DNA of 64,000 nucleotides. Origin: Ctena decussata (lineage: Eukaryota > Mollusca > Bivalvia > Lucinida > Lucinidae). The first letter of the stretch is position 1; each line of letters starts with the position of its first letter. Of this stretch, positions 12,450-24,799 are shown in pieces. The DNA lies in NCBI GenBank assembly GCA_963989385.1, contig OZ022506.1:62073434-62137433 (forward strand). The letters run 5' to 3'. Both the position numbers and the translations under genes were made by a program. The notes below the pieces were generated by a model, which saw nothing but the letters and a program-made list of their open reading frames with translations, searched no databases and was not told where the DNA came from.

Positions 12450-12689
12450 ATAATATAGCAAGAAGTGGGGCAGCTGAGCAATCTTCCACACTTTGGTATG
12501 GCCGTACTGAGAGGTTTTACTGGAATGCAAGTCTGGCGATAGATGGACATAAACTCGGAAGAAATGATTTAGATACCGAACCCAGATGTAGCGGAACTGA
12601 CAGGCAAGACAGTCCATCTTGGCGAGTGGACCTCCACACAGAACATCTCATTGGGAAGATCAAGGTCTACGGAAGGCTTTATAATCCTG
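12450..12689 (+). CDS. Exon 2: N-terminal half of fucolectin / F5/8-type-C-like domain
   Basis: The exon is 240 bp, phase 1 at both sides, with acceptor CTGTTTCAG|AT and donor CCTG|GTTTGT. After joining to exon 1 it reads D-N-I-A-R-S-G-A-A-E-Q-S-S, then N-A-S-L-A-I-D-G, a single Cys, and S-W-R-V-D-L. These are the usual landmarks of the FTP / F-type lectin fold: start strand, calcium-site DG, and the WRVDL core strand. Known F-type lectins bind fucose through a His in the loop after the first conserved Cys and an Arg-x-Asp-x4-Arg motif. Here the residues after the Cys are S-G-T-D, with no His, and the R-x-D is replaced by R-L-Y. Fold assignment is confident; sugar binding is doubtful. In molluscs such domains often sit before EGF-like repeats or in secreted lectins. 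Confidence 0.85.
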
Positions 12690-13485
12690 GTTTGTCATTG
12701 TGTTAAAACATTATGTGCATATGTTTTACAAATAGATACATTTTAGTGCAGTACTTTTGCATAGCCAGTGTACAGCGATATACTATGCAAAATAAATTTT
12801 GTAATTGTTTTGTTTTTGCAAGATCCATCATTTTAGGCTTTTATTTGTACTTTATCGCATCATGGTACATGCGTCGATCACCGAGATACGTTAGCAGGTA
12901 AAAAATTCACGAATGACTAACTGCACTGTTTGCACTTCCGTGACTTCAGTATTTAAGACAATTGTATGTAAAGGACTTTTTTGATCATCTGCAAAAGCCA
13001 AAACCATGACGACGCGGTTGTTTCGCTGTCACAATAAAGGAAACCATTTAAAACATTTGATTAAGCTACGAGTATAAGGTTAACAAAGTCTGAAAGTTTG
13101 ACGTTATTAATTGTGTTTTAGTTATCGTCTTAAAAATGTTTCTAATCGGTATTTCTGGAGTCCTTTTCGAGTGCATTATTGTTTGATATTTACACTTGCC
13201 ACTGACTTCCCATAGGTGAACCCTTTAGAGCAAATGGCTTCATACATCGATGAAAGCCAGTTGATCAGGTGACGTTGTCGTCAGGCGATGTCTTATGTAA
13301 ACAAACGTCTTTATTGGTTCTTGTAACGTTCGATTGACGCCACGTCAGGGCCACGGCTGTTTAACGTTATTGCCGAACACGTCGACACTTACTTCTCTTC
13401 GATCCATATTTTGCACATTCTACACTAAATTACCACGAAAACGGCACAGAGAGGTTCACAAATAAAGTGTAAATATAAGAATGAA

Positions 13486-13622
13486 AATTTGATTTTTCAG
13501 CGTTCATCGTGTGAAGAAGCCAGTGGTCGTTGCTAAAATTCTACAAAAAGCGCTTCGCGCTGCATGGAAATTTCGCTCCGCCCACTGGCACCATCACACG
13601 ATGAACGCTGAAAAATCAAATT
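13486..13622. mobile_element. Foldback MITE, 137 bp
   Basis: Perfect 29-base inverted arms begin AATTTGATTTTTCAGCGTTC and end with its complement, around a GC-richer loop that contains GCTCCGCCCACTGGC. One arm of the same family recurs at 34684-34742. Confidence 0.8.
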
Positions 13623-15060
13623 ACAATTTTTAAGTATCTACACATATGCTACATGTAACGTGAACATTTCTGAGAGACAATTCTTCTCGGCTACTGAGTA
13701 TAAGCTAAAAGTCTTAGACTAACGTCATCGTTTTCTCACAGTTCGTTTGCACTTCACTAAAGGAACTATACAGTTAAGATAATCACGCTGTGATTTTTAA
13801 GTTCAGCTTATAGTTTTTTCTCATGTTAAGATTCTCCATTGAACTGAAGAACCCGTAAACCATTGCACATTTGGCCGACTTATAATGTTTTAACGTCAAT
13901 GACAATGCTCAGATTCGTCGGTTGTTAAGCTTAATTAGACCTTTCACACAATTAATATCTTTGGCAAGAAAACTGCACATAAAAAGGCTGAGAATAACGG
14001 TACGAAAAACACATGCTGGCCATTTTTGGGTTGCTTTTAATGGGTGCGAATTCTGGCTACTGACCACATACGCGTTCATAGATTTTCTCGAATATCGATT
14101 GTAAAGATGGGTTCTATAATTCCACGGTATCTTAAGCCCCGAATACGTTTCCCTTCCTTGCAATTTAATATTGCTCAGTGCTGCACTTGAGGGATGAGAA
14201 AAAATGCAAAACATAAATATTTGCTAAATTTATTTGCATATTATACTACTGAGCAAAAGCGTCAACATTATTCAGTCTACGTTAGTCGGAAAAGGGTCAG
14301 GTAGATATTGTAATTTAGGGAAAAGGAATTATTTTATTATATTACATATACAAACGACTCAAATTTCATTAAATAAAACAAATTTGAGGTTGGTTTAATG
14401 TCACGGGTACTTTTCTTTGTTTCATGCCTAGAACGAAACAATAACTAAATATACACTCTGCTAAAACAATGAAAACTTCTATTGTTAGTGCTTTCTGGTA
14501 TTACATTGATTTAATCATCTGTATTAAATTATTAGCTAGAATTATGCTAAAGCGCTACCGACTAGGAAGTCAGGACCAGAAAGAAAATAGCATCAAAAGT
14601 TTCGGTCAGGAATGTCCTGAGCGCGTTAAACTCATTCAGACAGTCTCGAAAAATGTTTCATTGGGTTTGCAAGTCATCTTACCTCTAATAAAAAGAGAAA
14701 AGAACATTATAAATTAAGGCAGTAGATAAATATGTCATCTGAAAAAGCTGTATATGTTAAATTCAAAGGGAGATACTTATGAAGTTTTGACTCTTTAAAT
14801 TTTGTTTTCATGGTTTGATTACAATTAATTTAAGAGTTTAAAATGTTTTTCTTTCTGTAACTAAATCAATGTTGCTAATTTTAAGAACATTTTCTCCTGC
14901 AAATACGCACATTAAGAGTTAAACCTGGTTCATTTTTTCGTTGTCTTATGCCGTCAAACGCGTGTTCAATCCGGATTAATCTAAATTTACAATAAATATT
15001 TGCTAGGTCAGCAATCAATTTTAAATTAAAACTTTCTAATTTCTTTGGTTTGATATCTTG
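13623..15060. other. Unannotated intron sequence
   Basis: AT-rich; no recognisable gene, RNA or repeat. Short open frames at 13922-14214 and 14469-14717 show no domain. Confidence 0.5.
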
Positions 15061-15063
15061 TTT

Positions 15064-15175
15064 TGACGCTCTGGGGTCGACCCCGGCTTCTGTGCCGACG
15101 CCTATCCGGCTCCGGCGGGCAATGCCATTACGGCACGGACATCACCAGTTCACTGTCTCCGTGCATCTTGGCCTG
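15064..15175. other. Isolated GC-rich patch
   Basis: About 110 bp of markedly GC-rich DNA (e.g. GGGGTCGACCCCGG, CCGGCTCCGGCGGGC) inside DNA that is mostly A and T. No function recognised. Confidence 0.4.
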
Positions 15176-15179
15176 CAAT

Positions 15180-15840
15180 CTATTTCTCTTATTAGTGAAA
15201 GGCCGAAACTTAAGTGTAATTAAAATACAAAAAAGAAAATATGTCCTTAGTATATTATGTGTAGCGCTGTATTTATATTGTTATTAATATTCAAACATAT
15301 ATAAGTAATTCTATTGTAATCTAACTTCTTCTACTCGTGCTGTTTAAAAGCAGTGCAAACTCCTTAGTTATCAGCAGTAACGAACTCTATTTGTACGAAA
15401 TAACATGCTGAACCACTACTATGCATGCTCATTTAAATGACCATTCTCATTCTATAGTAACACAATACAATCACTTAAAACCTTAACATTGCCATTTCTC
15501 TGTAAGCAAACATGATCAAATTATTATGTATAAACGTTTACGTAAAATTAGCTTAGAAAGGTTAAGCCTATATAGACAAAACCAATCTCTGACTTATGCG
15601 CAAAGTTGCGACCAGACTAGATTGCCATTATGCCAATCAAAACCTGAATTCACCTAAAATAAAATAGAAGAAACCATAGTCATTTCCTGTCTTTATTTGT
15701 GAAAGGTCGAACCGTAAGTGACCTTTATCAGCTGGAAAGAACAAAGGCGCAAAATGGCGCCAAATGGCGCGAAAGTGAGTCTCGGTTTTGTGTCGACCAA
15801 TAAAAAATATCATGGGTGCATATGATTAATTTTAATTGTT
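15180..15840. other. Unannotated intron sequence
   Basis: Nothing recognised except two GGCGCCAAA/TGGCGCG-like strings at 15752-15770, which is weak evidence for anything. Confidence 0.4.
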
Positions 15841-15894
15841 AAAGCTCCCAATGGGCGTATCCCTCTAGAATGAGGCCGATCTTGGCGCGAATTC

Positions 15895-16420
15895 TTTGTA
15901 AGTTTCTTAATATTTTTGTATTTTTATTCTTATCATTATCTTTATTACCATTTGCTTTCATTTTCGTTTCCAAGATTTCGTTAATACAAATTGCATTTCC
16001 CTGCAACATTTCTTTACCATGTTGTAGTTCTGTTAAAACTTGGTTCACCTATGGTCACTATTATTCTTATAATTATTATTACTGTAACAGTTGTGTTTAT
16101 TACAGTCATTATTGTCATTACCATTATCGTTGTTGTTGCTCTGTTGATGATGTGGCTTAGACATTATTGCCGTTGCATACAATATATTTACTCTTATTAT
16201 TAATATCATCAACACCATTATTCTGTTGCTATCAGTAATGATTACCTTAATTATTAATATTATTATTATAATTTTTAATATCATCAACACCATTATTCTG
16301 TTGCAATCAGAAATGACTATCTTTATTTTAATCAATATCATCATTCGTTTTATTATTTTTATTGTTGTGTTGTTGGCCGACGATGTCAAAACTCTTATTT
16401 ACAGTATATATAATAAACTT
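15895..16420. repeat. ATT-rich low-complexity region with a ~77-bp duplication
   Basis: Degenerate ATT/GTT trinucleotide runs. The block 'aatatcatcaacaccatta' occurs at 16202 and 16279 followed by 'ttctgttgc', giving a local tandem duplication. The open frames here are I/N-rich translation artefacts. Confidence 0.75.
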
Positions 16421-16439
16421 TTGGGTGTATTTTCCATAT

Positions 16440-17680
16440 AAATCTATCGTATTAGGTATGGTACTGATCTAGGACAAATGTTGATTTAAAACAGAACTTT
16501 TTACATCGATATTTTAGTTTATTTTAGCCATGAACTGAATTTAATTATTCTTCTAGTCAAAATCAGCCTTTTGTGAGTTTGAGGCTAATATTAAGTTACC
16601 GAGTTTTGAATCAAACATAACGATATGTTGAACACAATCTAAATGAGTGTGCTTAATTTTGGTTTCCATTTTCAAACTTCTTCAAATTCAACTTTTTTTC
16701 TCTATTTATTAAGTGTCACCTACGTATTTAGTATTAAACTAAGCTCTCACTATCTGAATGCTGAATTTATAACAATTATCATAACTTCAATATGATGAAT
16801 ATTTTGGCAATATTCTTAATTTCAGAAAATTATTTTACGTGTCAAATTCACATGGTTATTTTTGCTTAGTGATAAAAGCTCAGTTAATTACCAGTTGCGT
16901 CAGAAATACCTATCATAAAACCGCACCCACAGCCATGTTTGTACAAGCACAAAGAAAAATATCTTAATATTTTTACGCTAAGCTTCCGCCAGCTTGCTAT
17001 ACAAAATTCTGCCTCTTTGAGAGTGATTACCTATCTTTGACACGCCTCTCCTATAGCCAAAGAATAAGCTGTGTGCTAATGTTTTCTCGCGCTGATCTAA
17101 ATCGTGTTTTCCACGTATTCTTCCCTTTTTCATCGATACAATTTTTTTTCTATTTTTCTCTCTTTTTTGTTAAGTAATCGATCATCAATCATAAGTATTT
17201 AACTAATGTCTTATTTATATGTTCATTACAGATATTACATTTATTTACTATTTATTCATTTATTTAATATTATGTTCCTTTTTAACATTTTTCACTGCAC
17301 AACAGTCTCACTATATTCTGTATTTGCAAAATCTTGTACTATATCATACAGAAATTGTTGCAGTATGAGAGATTTTTTTTTTGTCCACGATGGATCTGGA
17401 GGAAATTTATGCGGAAAACAGCTTATTTATTTTGCAGAATTGCATTGCACATTTACGGTACATACAGAGTCGCGTGAATACCGCTTGAATTCAAGTGGGG
17501 TACATTGTGTATAAACAACAAAATGATTTCAAATGCAAAACAACATTAACTAATCGCTGAAAAAAATATTATAATCTCTTCTGTGTAATGTAACCCCTAC
17601 TAAATAGCGTTTTCCACGCGTTACATGTATCATGTACGTTAGTGCAAAACTTGTCGCATTAGAACATTTTTTCTCGTATT
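16440..17680. other. Unannotated intron sequence
   Basis: AT-rich; no supported feature. The 102-codon frame at 17206-17514 has no recognised domain. Confidence 0.45.
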
Positions 17681-17686
17681 ATCTAG

Positions 17687-19038
17687 CTCACCGGAGCAGA
17701 CGGTCAATGATCTGATAGAAAATAGGCAGGCTCCGTTGTCCGGCGTTGTCCGTCGTTAGTCCACAATTTCAAATGACTTTCCTTATGAAAGCACCGGGCC
17801 AATTCTTACAAAATTTCATATATAGCCTCATTAGGTATTAGAAAAGAAAAGTTGTTCAAACGGTCCTGGTCAAATGACCAACGTGGCCGCCATGGCCATA
17901 TGCAGTATAAACCTTGAAAAATCTTTTTCTCCAGAACCAATAGGTCGATGGCCTTTAAATTTGGTATTTATCATCGGGGACGTAATGACCCCGCAAACTG
18001 TTCAAATTGTGACCTTGGGTTGTCCTTGAACTATTTAACGATAAGTTCAAATTTGATCTTTGGTGCTTTTAAATGGAAAATGCTAGAACATAAGGTTTCT
18101 AGGAAACTGTTGAAGATTGTGGCCTAAAAAATGGCAAATACAGTCATCTTAATGAGTATATGAAGTTTAATAAGTACAAGAAGTCCAGGCAAATATTTGA
18201 TATTTGACCCAGGTCTCTCATATTTCGAACGTTTCAGATAATCTCCATAAAAGTCGCTGGGTCAATCAAATTTAATACAGAAGTTTCCGGTGTATAGAGA
18301 ATAAAATTTTATCTCAAACGTTGTGGGTCAAATGACCATTATGGCTCACAGACCAATGTATGGTAAAAATTTGGAAATCTGCTTCTCCAGGACCAATAGA
18401 CCGATGGGCTTGAAACTTGGTATGTAGCATTGGTTACTCAAGGGCAATCAAGATTGTCCACACCATGACCTTGGGTTGAATTTACCTTTTTTGCGGCAAG
18501 GTCAAATTTAGAAAAATGCTAGAATTTGAGATTTCATGGAAAGTTTTAAAGATTTTGGCTTCAATATTTGTAAATAAAGTCATCTTAATGAGTACATGAA
18601 GATTGTGAATACAATGTCACTCTTTATCCTTTGATTCTGGTCCCTCATATTTTGACAATTTCTTACAACCTCCTCAAAATCCACTGGATCAATGGTAACC
18701 ATATTTCATAAAGATATTTCAGGGGTTAAGGAAATGAAAATATGTTAAAATGGTCTGGGTCACATGTCCATTACGGCCGCTATGCCCATATATTGTTACC
18801 CTTTGATCATTTGGTATAAAACACTTTTTAAACAGCATGTCACTCTTTTTATGTATTCTAAACTGTAGAGAACAACAAAAATAAGAAGTTTGCTAACTTT
18901 TAGGAGATGCGTTAATTTTTTTATGGTTTTATTCATACTTTTGTATTTACCACAAATCACCACCTAAAAGATGGCTCTAGTTTGATACTTGGCCTTTTTA
19001 CTCAGGTGAGCGATTAAGGGCCTCGTGGCCCTCTTGTT
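17687..19038 (+). mobile_element. AGCTCACC-family Helitron-like element, copy 1
   Basis: It starts AGCTCACCGGAGC and ends CTCAGGTGAGCGATTAAGGG, then CCTCGTGGCCCTCTTGTT. The start and end share a short inverted repeat (CTCACC / GGTGAG). The 3' end holds the hairpin AGGGCCTCGTGGCCCT a few bases before TTGTT. Inside are about three ~450-bp diverged units ('caatttcaaa...actttcc', 'gaccttgggttg...'). Non-coding. At about 18796-18970 it carries a fragment related to the terminal sequence of the element at 54944-58347. Confidence 0.65.
18796..18970 (+). repeat. Solo end related to the right terminus of the 54944-58347 element
   Basis: Strong similarity to 58182-58352: shared 'ctgtagagaacaacaaaa', 'ttttatggttttattca' and the terminal 'aatcaccacct'. 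The partner end was not found nearby. Confidence 0.7.
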
Positions 19039-19039
19039 T

Positions 19040-20518
19040 GTTGTTGTTGTAAGAATTTATGATAACTAGCTCTTTAGTTTGGTTGCTATGGCAAGTAAAA
19101 TGTTTCCGAATACTTATAACGGAGGAAATTAAAAAAATGACATCTACTGGCAAGCCATTGCAGATATTCTGACATTTTTTTTTTAGAATTTCCCTTGACC
19201 AGACTTCTATCAGCCATATGATTTTATGTTAACTGTTTATCTTTATTTGTTGCCATGGAGACCAAAATGCCCAAAAAGTACCTTAAAGTATCTCCTCAAA
19301 AACCATATGCTTTTTGAGGCAGACACTTCACAGACATACTTGTCACATTAGACTTAACATATTTTACGTTTTCTATTATTGTCATTGTTCGAAAGACATG
19401 CTTCATATGGCAATTGGTATGGCAGCTTATAATGAAACAAATCGGTATTCATTGTAAAGCCATCCCAGCTATTCTGATCTAACAGTTTTAAAATGATTTC
19501 TTCAGTGGTCTTCTATCAGCCCAATGTCTTTTTGTTTTTGTTTTCTGTACACTGCTCATCTTGATCTGCTTACATGGCAACCAGAAGGAAAAAATGATTT
19601 AAGTCCTTATTTTTTTCCTTTTTTGTTGCCTCGGCAATCAAAATGTGGAAAATAGTTATATATTTCGTTATCAACGCCGACTTTGAAGTTGTGTATTTTG
19701 TATTAGCCTGTACAAATGAGACAATAATTTTATCCTATACAACTGTGATAGCAGTTTTGAAAATATATAGGATGGCAACACAAGTTATGAAATGCAAAAC
19801 TGGATTTACAAATGTTGATTTGGAGTAAAGAAGGAGCTAACAATTTTTGAAGAAATTTGTGTATTTTAATAAGTGAATGCAAAAACAGGACAGATTTTGG
19901 GAACCGGGAGCACGGAACCGGAACCGAGAATCAGGAACCGGGAACCGGGAACGTACTTAACGGACATCAAATATGAAAATGACTGAAACGAAACAAAAAC
20001 ATAAATTAGAATTTACAATTTCCAAACTTCGCGTGGAAATGGAAAAAAAACAATGTTTGGTTGATCAAACACCAAACCGAATTTTTCGACCACATTTTCA
20101 AATGCATATGCAGTTTTGCTTCCGGGATCAAATTATAGGGCGGACCACGACCTTTACTTGGAATCGCTCATTATTAAGAATGAATTTATAGTACAAAATT
20201 TGCCGAAATATTTTTTTTTTCTTTTTTTTTTTCGGTATTGTCTGTATGTTAAACCAATCTTAATTTACCTTTATACATGTACGCTTAATTATCTGTATAC
20301 TAAGATATTTTTTTGTTTTATCCTGTTTAGAATGCGGAGAATTATGTGATTAGGCCCTGAATCGCACGATGGTGTTGCGTTTTGCCACAGAGCCGACGGT
20401 AAACGTGACGGATAGTTCATGTATTTAACCATAAAATTTAGCACAAACGCTTAGTATTACAAATGAATGAAGGAAATCAGACTCGTTAAATCAGAGACAT
20501 CAATGTCTTGTTTAACAA
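19040..20518. other. Intron sequence up to the giant element; includes a GGAACC microsatellite
   Basis: No gene. An imperfect (GGAACC)n tract lies at about 19898-19952. Multiple T runs lie at about 20210-20235. Confidence 0.5.
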
Positions 20519-20522
20519 TTAA
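20519..20522. repeat. TTAA target-site duplication, left
   Basis: TTAA directly abuts the first base of the left terminal inverted repeat. Its partner is at 59823-59826. Confidence 0.7.
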
Positions 20523-20584
20523 CTGTGTCCATTTACGTTTGAGCAAATCCATTTGCTCAAACTGGCTCTATGATTTTGGATAAG
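20523..20584 (+). repeat. Left terminal inverted repeat of giant element
   Basis: It begins CTGTGTCCATTTACG, contains the 18-base hairpin GAGCAAATCCATTTGCTC, and ends in TTTTGGATAAG, a half-copy of the subterminal motif. Confidence 0.85.
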
Positions 20585-20589
20585 ACGTT

Positions 20590-21162
20590 TGTTGGTTCAA
20601 AATTTGGATTAATATCTCTGCAGGAAATATACTGTACTTTAGTTAACTGATGAGTAATAATTAGAATTAGATCTAATCCATTTTGTCCAAAATTTGGATA
20701 AACCAAATAGCCTGGGATAAGAAAACACCCTGCCTATGCCTTATACTGTATGAAAATACATGGCCGAAAATTTTATCCAAAATTTGGATAAGCGACTGTG
20801 CAGGCAATACAATGCAGCATATAAACAGACTGAAATACATTAAATTTTATTTTATCCAAAATTTGGATAAAACCAAACTAGCTGGGAGAAACAAACACCC
20901 TGTCTTGCCCCACACATTATGCAAACACACGGCCAAAATTTTTATCCAAAATTTGGATAAGCAGGAAATGCAGTACAACGAATACGCAGAAATAATTTTA
21001 TCCAAAATTTGGATAAAACCAAACTAGCTGGGAAAAGCAAAACCCCTGTCTTAAAATACGCTGTTCCAAAACACAGTTGTAAGTTTTATCCAAAATTTGG
21101 ATAAAACTTTTAGTTAAAATACGCAGTGAATGTCATCGAAGTTTTATCCATAATTCGGATAA
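20590..21162 (+). repeat. Left subterminal array of TTATCCAAAATTTGGATAA
   Basis: Perfect 19-mers begin at 20773, 20852, 20942, 20998 and 21086. Degenerate copies lie near 20597, at 20686 and at 21144. All perfect copies have the AAAATTT orientation of the odd central base. Spacer blocks repeat too ('aaaccaaactagctggga', 'acaccctgtctt'). The likely role, by analogy with other transposons, is transposase binding. Confidence 0.85.
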
Positions 21163-21164
21163 AC

Positions 21165-22140
21165 CACATTATGGTTATTGCAAAAAAATACCATGAACAA
21201 AACTATGTCGAAATTCAGACGAATAAAATGTATAAGAATCTTATTTGATAAAAAAAATAACGTCTTTGTACACTTAACTTATTCTAATTTTGTCATTTAA
21301 TCAATTAATATAACTGTCAGAAAACAACTGTTTCTAAGTGTTTCAGCAAAATATTTTTATCGAAAAGGTGTTTGATTTATTTTAGTGTTATTATTTCATT
21401 TTTATTTATTTATTTTTATTAGTTTTTTTTTGGTTCGATTTAGATGCTACGCGAAAAGTTGCTCGCAAAAACATGACAACTTATGTTTCATCTTTATTAT
21501 ACTGAGTACATTGTAACTGATTAATGACGCAGTTAGATAATAAAGAATAAGTATGTATGCATAAGACATACGTAAGACATGCATCGGTAGTCAGGTTTTG
21601 TTTTCAGTGAACGGAAATGGGATTTAAATCGTAAACGTGCATATGAAATAAATTCTATTTTCATCATTCAAAGTATTTGTATTTAGATTTCTCTACAAAA
21701 CTTTTTTTACTGAGTCCTTAGAATACGTTATAAATGCATGCCAAAGTCCATTACATATATTTTTTTAAGTTGAATCACATTAAATTAGAATGCAGCACTT
21801 TTGATTTGGTTTTTTTTTCTGTTTTTTTTTCTTCTTCTTTCGTTGTGTTGTGTGATCTGAAATGACAAAACATACGTGTTAATGACTGACAATATGTGTT
21901 TATGTTATTTATAAAGGACCTCTGACAGTAATAATGTTAATTTGCCTATAAAATTAGTCAAAATTAAATTTTTGATATACCCAAGAATTTTTCTTGAAAT
22001 TTGTTGCTCTCAACTTCCCCTAACTGGCTATGAATTTAATTTCTGATTTTTTAGTACATGGACTTCAATTCTGCTTGAAAAAGCCAAATTTTATAATTAA
22101 ACGTAATCGAAACAGGAAAAGTTTTCTAAAGATACTCCTC
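21165..22140. other. Unannotated interior of giant element
   Basis: AT-rich, with T runs at about 21425 and 21810-21835. No gene, RNA or repeat family recognised. Confidence 0.5.
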
Positions 22141-22143
22141 CCC

Positions 22144-22220
22144 GTGCCTCAGCTAGCCACTTTGCATGTATGAGTGTACTATCATAATACACATTATATG
22201 TGAGTGGCTTGCTGAGGCAC
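22144..22220. repeat. Small foldback
   Basis: GTGCCTCAGCTAGCCACT pairs with AGTGGCTTGCTGAGGCAC with one mismatch, around a 41-base loop. A G-run follows. Confidence 0.6.
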
Positions 22221-22359
22221 GTGGGGGGGGGCGAGATAGTCTACAGCTGAAAAACTGAAAAAGGTGTTCTGAGTGTGTGAGCGTGTTTTTTTTTTCTTTC
22301 GTTTTGACAATATGAAAAGTACAAGAAAGAAGTATCCGGAATTTCGGCCTTCGTCCGGG

Positions 22360-24300
22360 CACGTACACATCTGAGTAAGTATATATAATCATGGCAAGAA
22401 ATCAAAATGGCAATGCAGCGCACACAGTGGGCCTAGACAAAAATTGCTTAGAACACTGCAGGACATTACATACGCAGGTAACCTTGTCTCGACAAGCTTG
22501 TCGGGAACAAAATCTCAAGAAGTAAGGGAAGCTATATTTCAGTATATTAGAGATACCCAGTATGAGTAAAAAATATAGGGCCGTGCACAAACCTATCATT
22601 TGCGACAGTGTCATGGGTGAGGGGCATTCGAACGGACAGTTCAGGCAGGCCAATCCTACCCACTATTTCAACTGGAACAATACAGACATAGACAACGGAC
22701 ATACAATACTAGGAGTCACCGGGGTGTGTGATTACAGGGGTCTGTTCCATCGGACGTAGCGAAACGAGGTCCGATGGAGGCTTACAGATCTGGGAATATA
22801 GAGCGGATGTTGACAATGGCCCGAAGAGGCCTCACATGCCATCCGTCTCCTGACGCCCTGAGATGTATTGCTAAGGCCTGCATAAATGGGACGCGGGGAC
22901 CCTGTATATAGGATGTGTTTTATGCTGAAATGTGCATGGGTCCATTTGGGTACGATCCCATATTGCATAACGACGCGCGCCAACATGTCGCCACCCTACC
23001 TGGCCCTGTCTGGCGGTCTGGACTGGCTGTGGGACTGCGGGCGACTGTGGATTACAGGTTTGGAATGACCAGATCGGATGAAGCGGTTTCCTAGCAACGA
23101 CTATGGCCTCTCCCGGCTGCCTAGGCATCGCTCGGGGGATGCGCGAAGTGGGGAAAGTAAAACAAAGTGGGCATAATCGCTAACATTAATAATAACAACC
23201 ACACACGTGTTGGCGCAGTCCGATCCTACACCTACATCGGAGGCAGAGTATTAGAAAAAAGACAGACATACGAACCATTATATTACAGACATTCACAGAC
23301 TAGACTCGACGAGCGGTTGCATAACGACGCGCGCCAACATGTCGCCACCCTACCTGGCCCTGTCTGGCGGTCTGGCCTGGCTGTGGGACGGCAGGCGACT
23401 GTGTATTACAGGTTTGGGCGAGAGCCAGATCGGATGAAGCGGTTCCCTTGCCACGACTATGGCCTCTCCCGGCTGCCTAGGCATCGCTCGGGGTTGCGCG
23501 AAGTGGAGAAAGTAAAACAAAGTGGACATAATGGCTAATAGTAATAATAATAAACCCTACACGTGTTGGCGCAGTCCGATCCTACACCTACACCTCGGAG
23601 GCAGAGTACTAGAAAAAAGACAGACATACGAACCATTATATTACAGACATTTACAGACTAGACTCGACGAGCGGTGGCATAGTGTTCAGCGAACTCAAAA
23701 TGATGTGCGGAGCCGGTCACATGCTAGGTGGGGCTCCTTCCCAATCGCTTGCTGGCCGGCTCTGAGTAACATCCAGGATATAAAAGTCTCTAACGCATGT
23801 GCCACCGACCGCCGAGCCAATAGCAGACTAGACATAATCGTACACTACAGTAAACAGACGTACAGACGTACAGAGAGGCGCGCAGTGGAGGTGGATCAAA
23901 AGCTCTTATACATACTCGGACATTACCGAAAACCCCAATCAAATCCGAAGCCCGAAACAGAAAATACAGCATCCAACATTTTTAGACCACAAAATTTGGT
24001 GCGCGTTATTAATATTTATTTTACAACAAAAATCAATATCGCGAGCTCTCACGGCTTAATGGCATTCCACGGGAAGCTCAGGTGTGGAAGCACGAGATAA
24101 TTCAACAAAAGCGCAACTGGCCAATTATAGGGTCAATGATCTCCACTGCAAGTTTCTAACATACAACTTACCGTGTGCACCGGAAGTGTCTGGGCGGTTT
24201 ATAAAGGTAGGGCTTAATATGAACTCGTCCATCCTTGTAAATGGACTAGTCTGGAAGGCGGGTAGGATAGCATATCACTGAGTCGGCACGTAAGGAGCGT
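22360..24300. repeat. GC-richer anonymous block with 345/358-bp tandem duplication
   Basis: Two tandem copies begin at 22972 and 23317 with TTGCATAACGACGCGCGCC. A third copy diverges abruptly at about 23675. Each unit carries GTTGGCGCAGTCCGATCC, which resembles primer-binding sites of some Ty3/gypsy retrotransposons. No LTR pair or pol domain was found. Base composition differs sharply from the flanks. A retroelement leader remnant is possible but unproven. Open frames here have no recognisable domain. Confidence 0.45.
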
Positions 24301-24439
24301 CTGATCGGGGTCTACGTGTGATAGGAAGAGAACCGCCCGGACGTTTTTGGGGAGCACAACGACGACTTACATTTAAGCCAGATCAAGGGAAAATGTTTAA
24401 TATGCAGTCGTATCAAGAAAAAAGGCAAAAAAAACAACA

Positions 24440-24635
24440 TAAGAATTACTTTCATGGAATTTGTTGAATTTAGGAATTTTAGGAATTTAGTTAGGATCAC
24501 AGAGCGAAATTGCAACTCCGAAATTAATAAATCACAGGCACTCGAATGAAGAAAGAAGAAGTATTACAGCATAAAATGAATTTAGGAATTTAGGAATTTA
24601 GTTAATTATATTAGGAATTTAGAGTAATATAGGGA
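24440..24635. repeat. TTAGGAAT minisatellite
   Basis: Several copies of TTTAGGAATT(TAGG) occur in two clusters, with 'agttaattatattaggaattt' between them. Confidence 0.6.
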
Positions 24636-24799
24636 ATTAGTAATCTACATCAGACGCTAAACCCTACCAAAATAGAAAGAGACAACAAAAGGCAAACATA
24701 AGTATGGGTTAAAGTTCTTTCAAAAATTTCTTTATAAACCCCTTTTTGTAACGAAGCATAAATTTCAAAATACAATAATAGAACAAATAAATACATAAA

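Noticed and set aside
15870..16441. Several I/N/Y-rich frames on both strands
   Set aside because: Low-complexity ATT-rich DNA; no protein signature.
20683..21027. 114-codon frame with repeated S-K-I-W-I units
   Set aside because: It is a translation of the 19-bp transposon-end motif; the same artefact occurs antisense at 59359-59589.
23167..24100. 123- and 192-codon frames in the GC-rich block
   Set aside because: They run through tandem noncoding duplications in partly the same frame and show no recognised domain; not called as genes.
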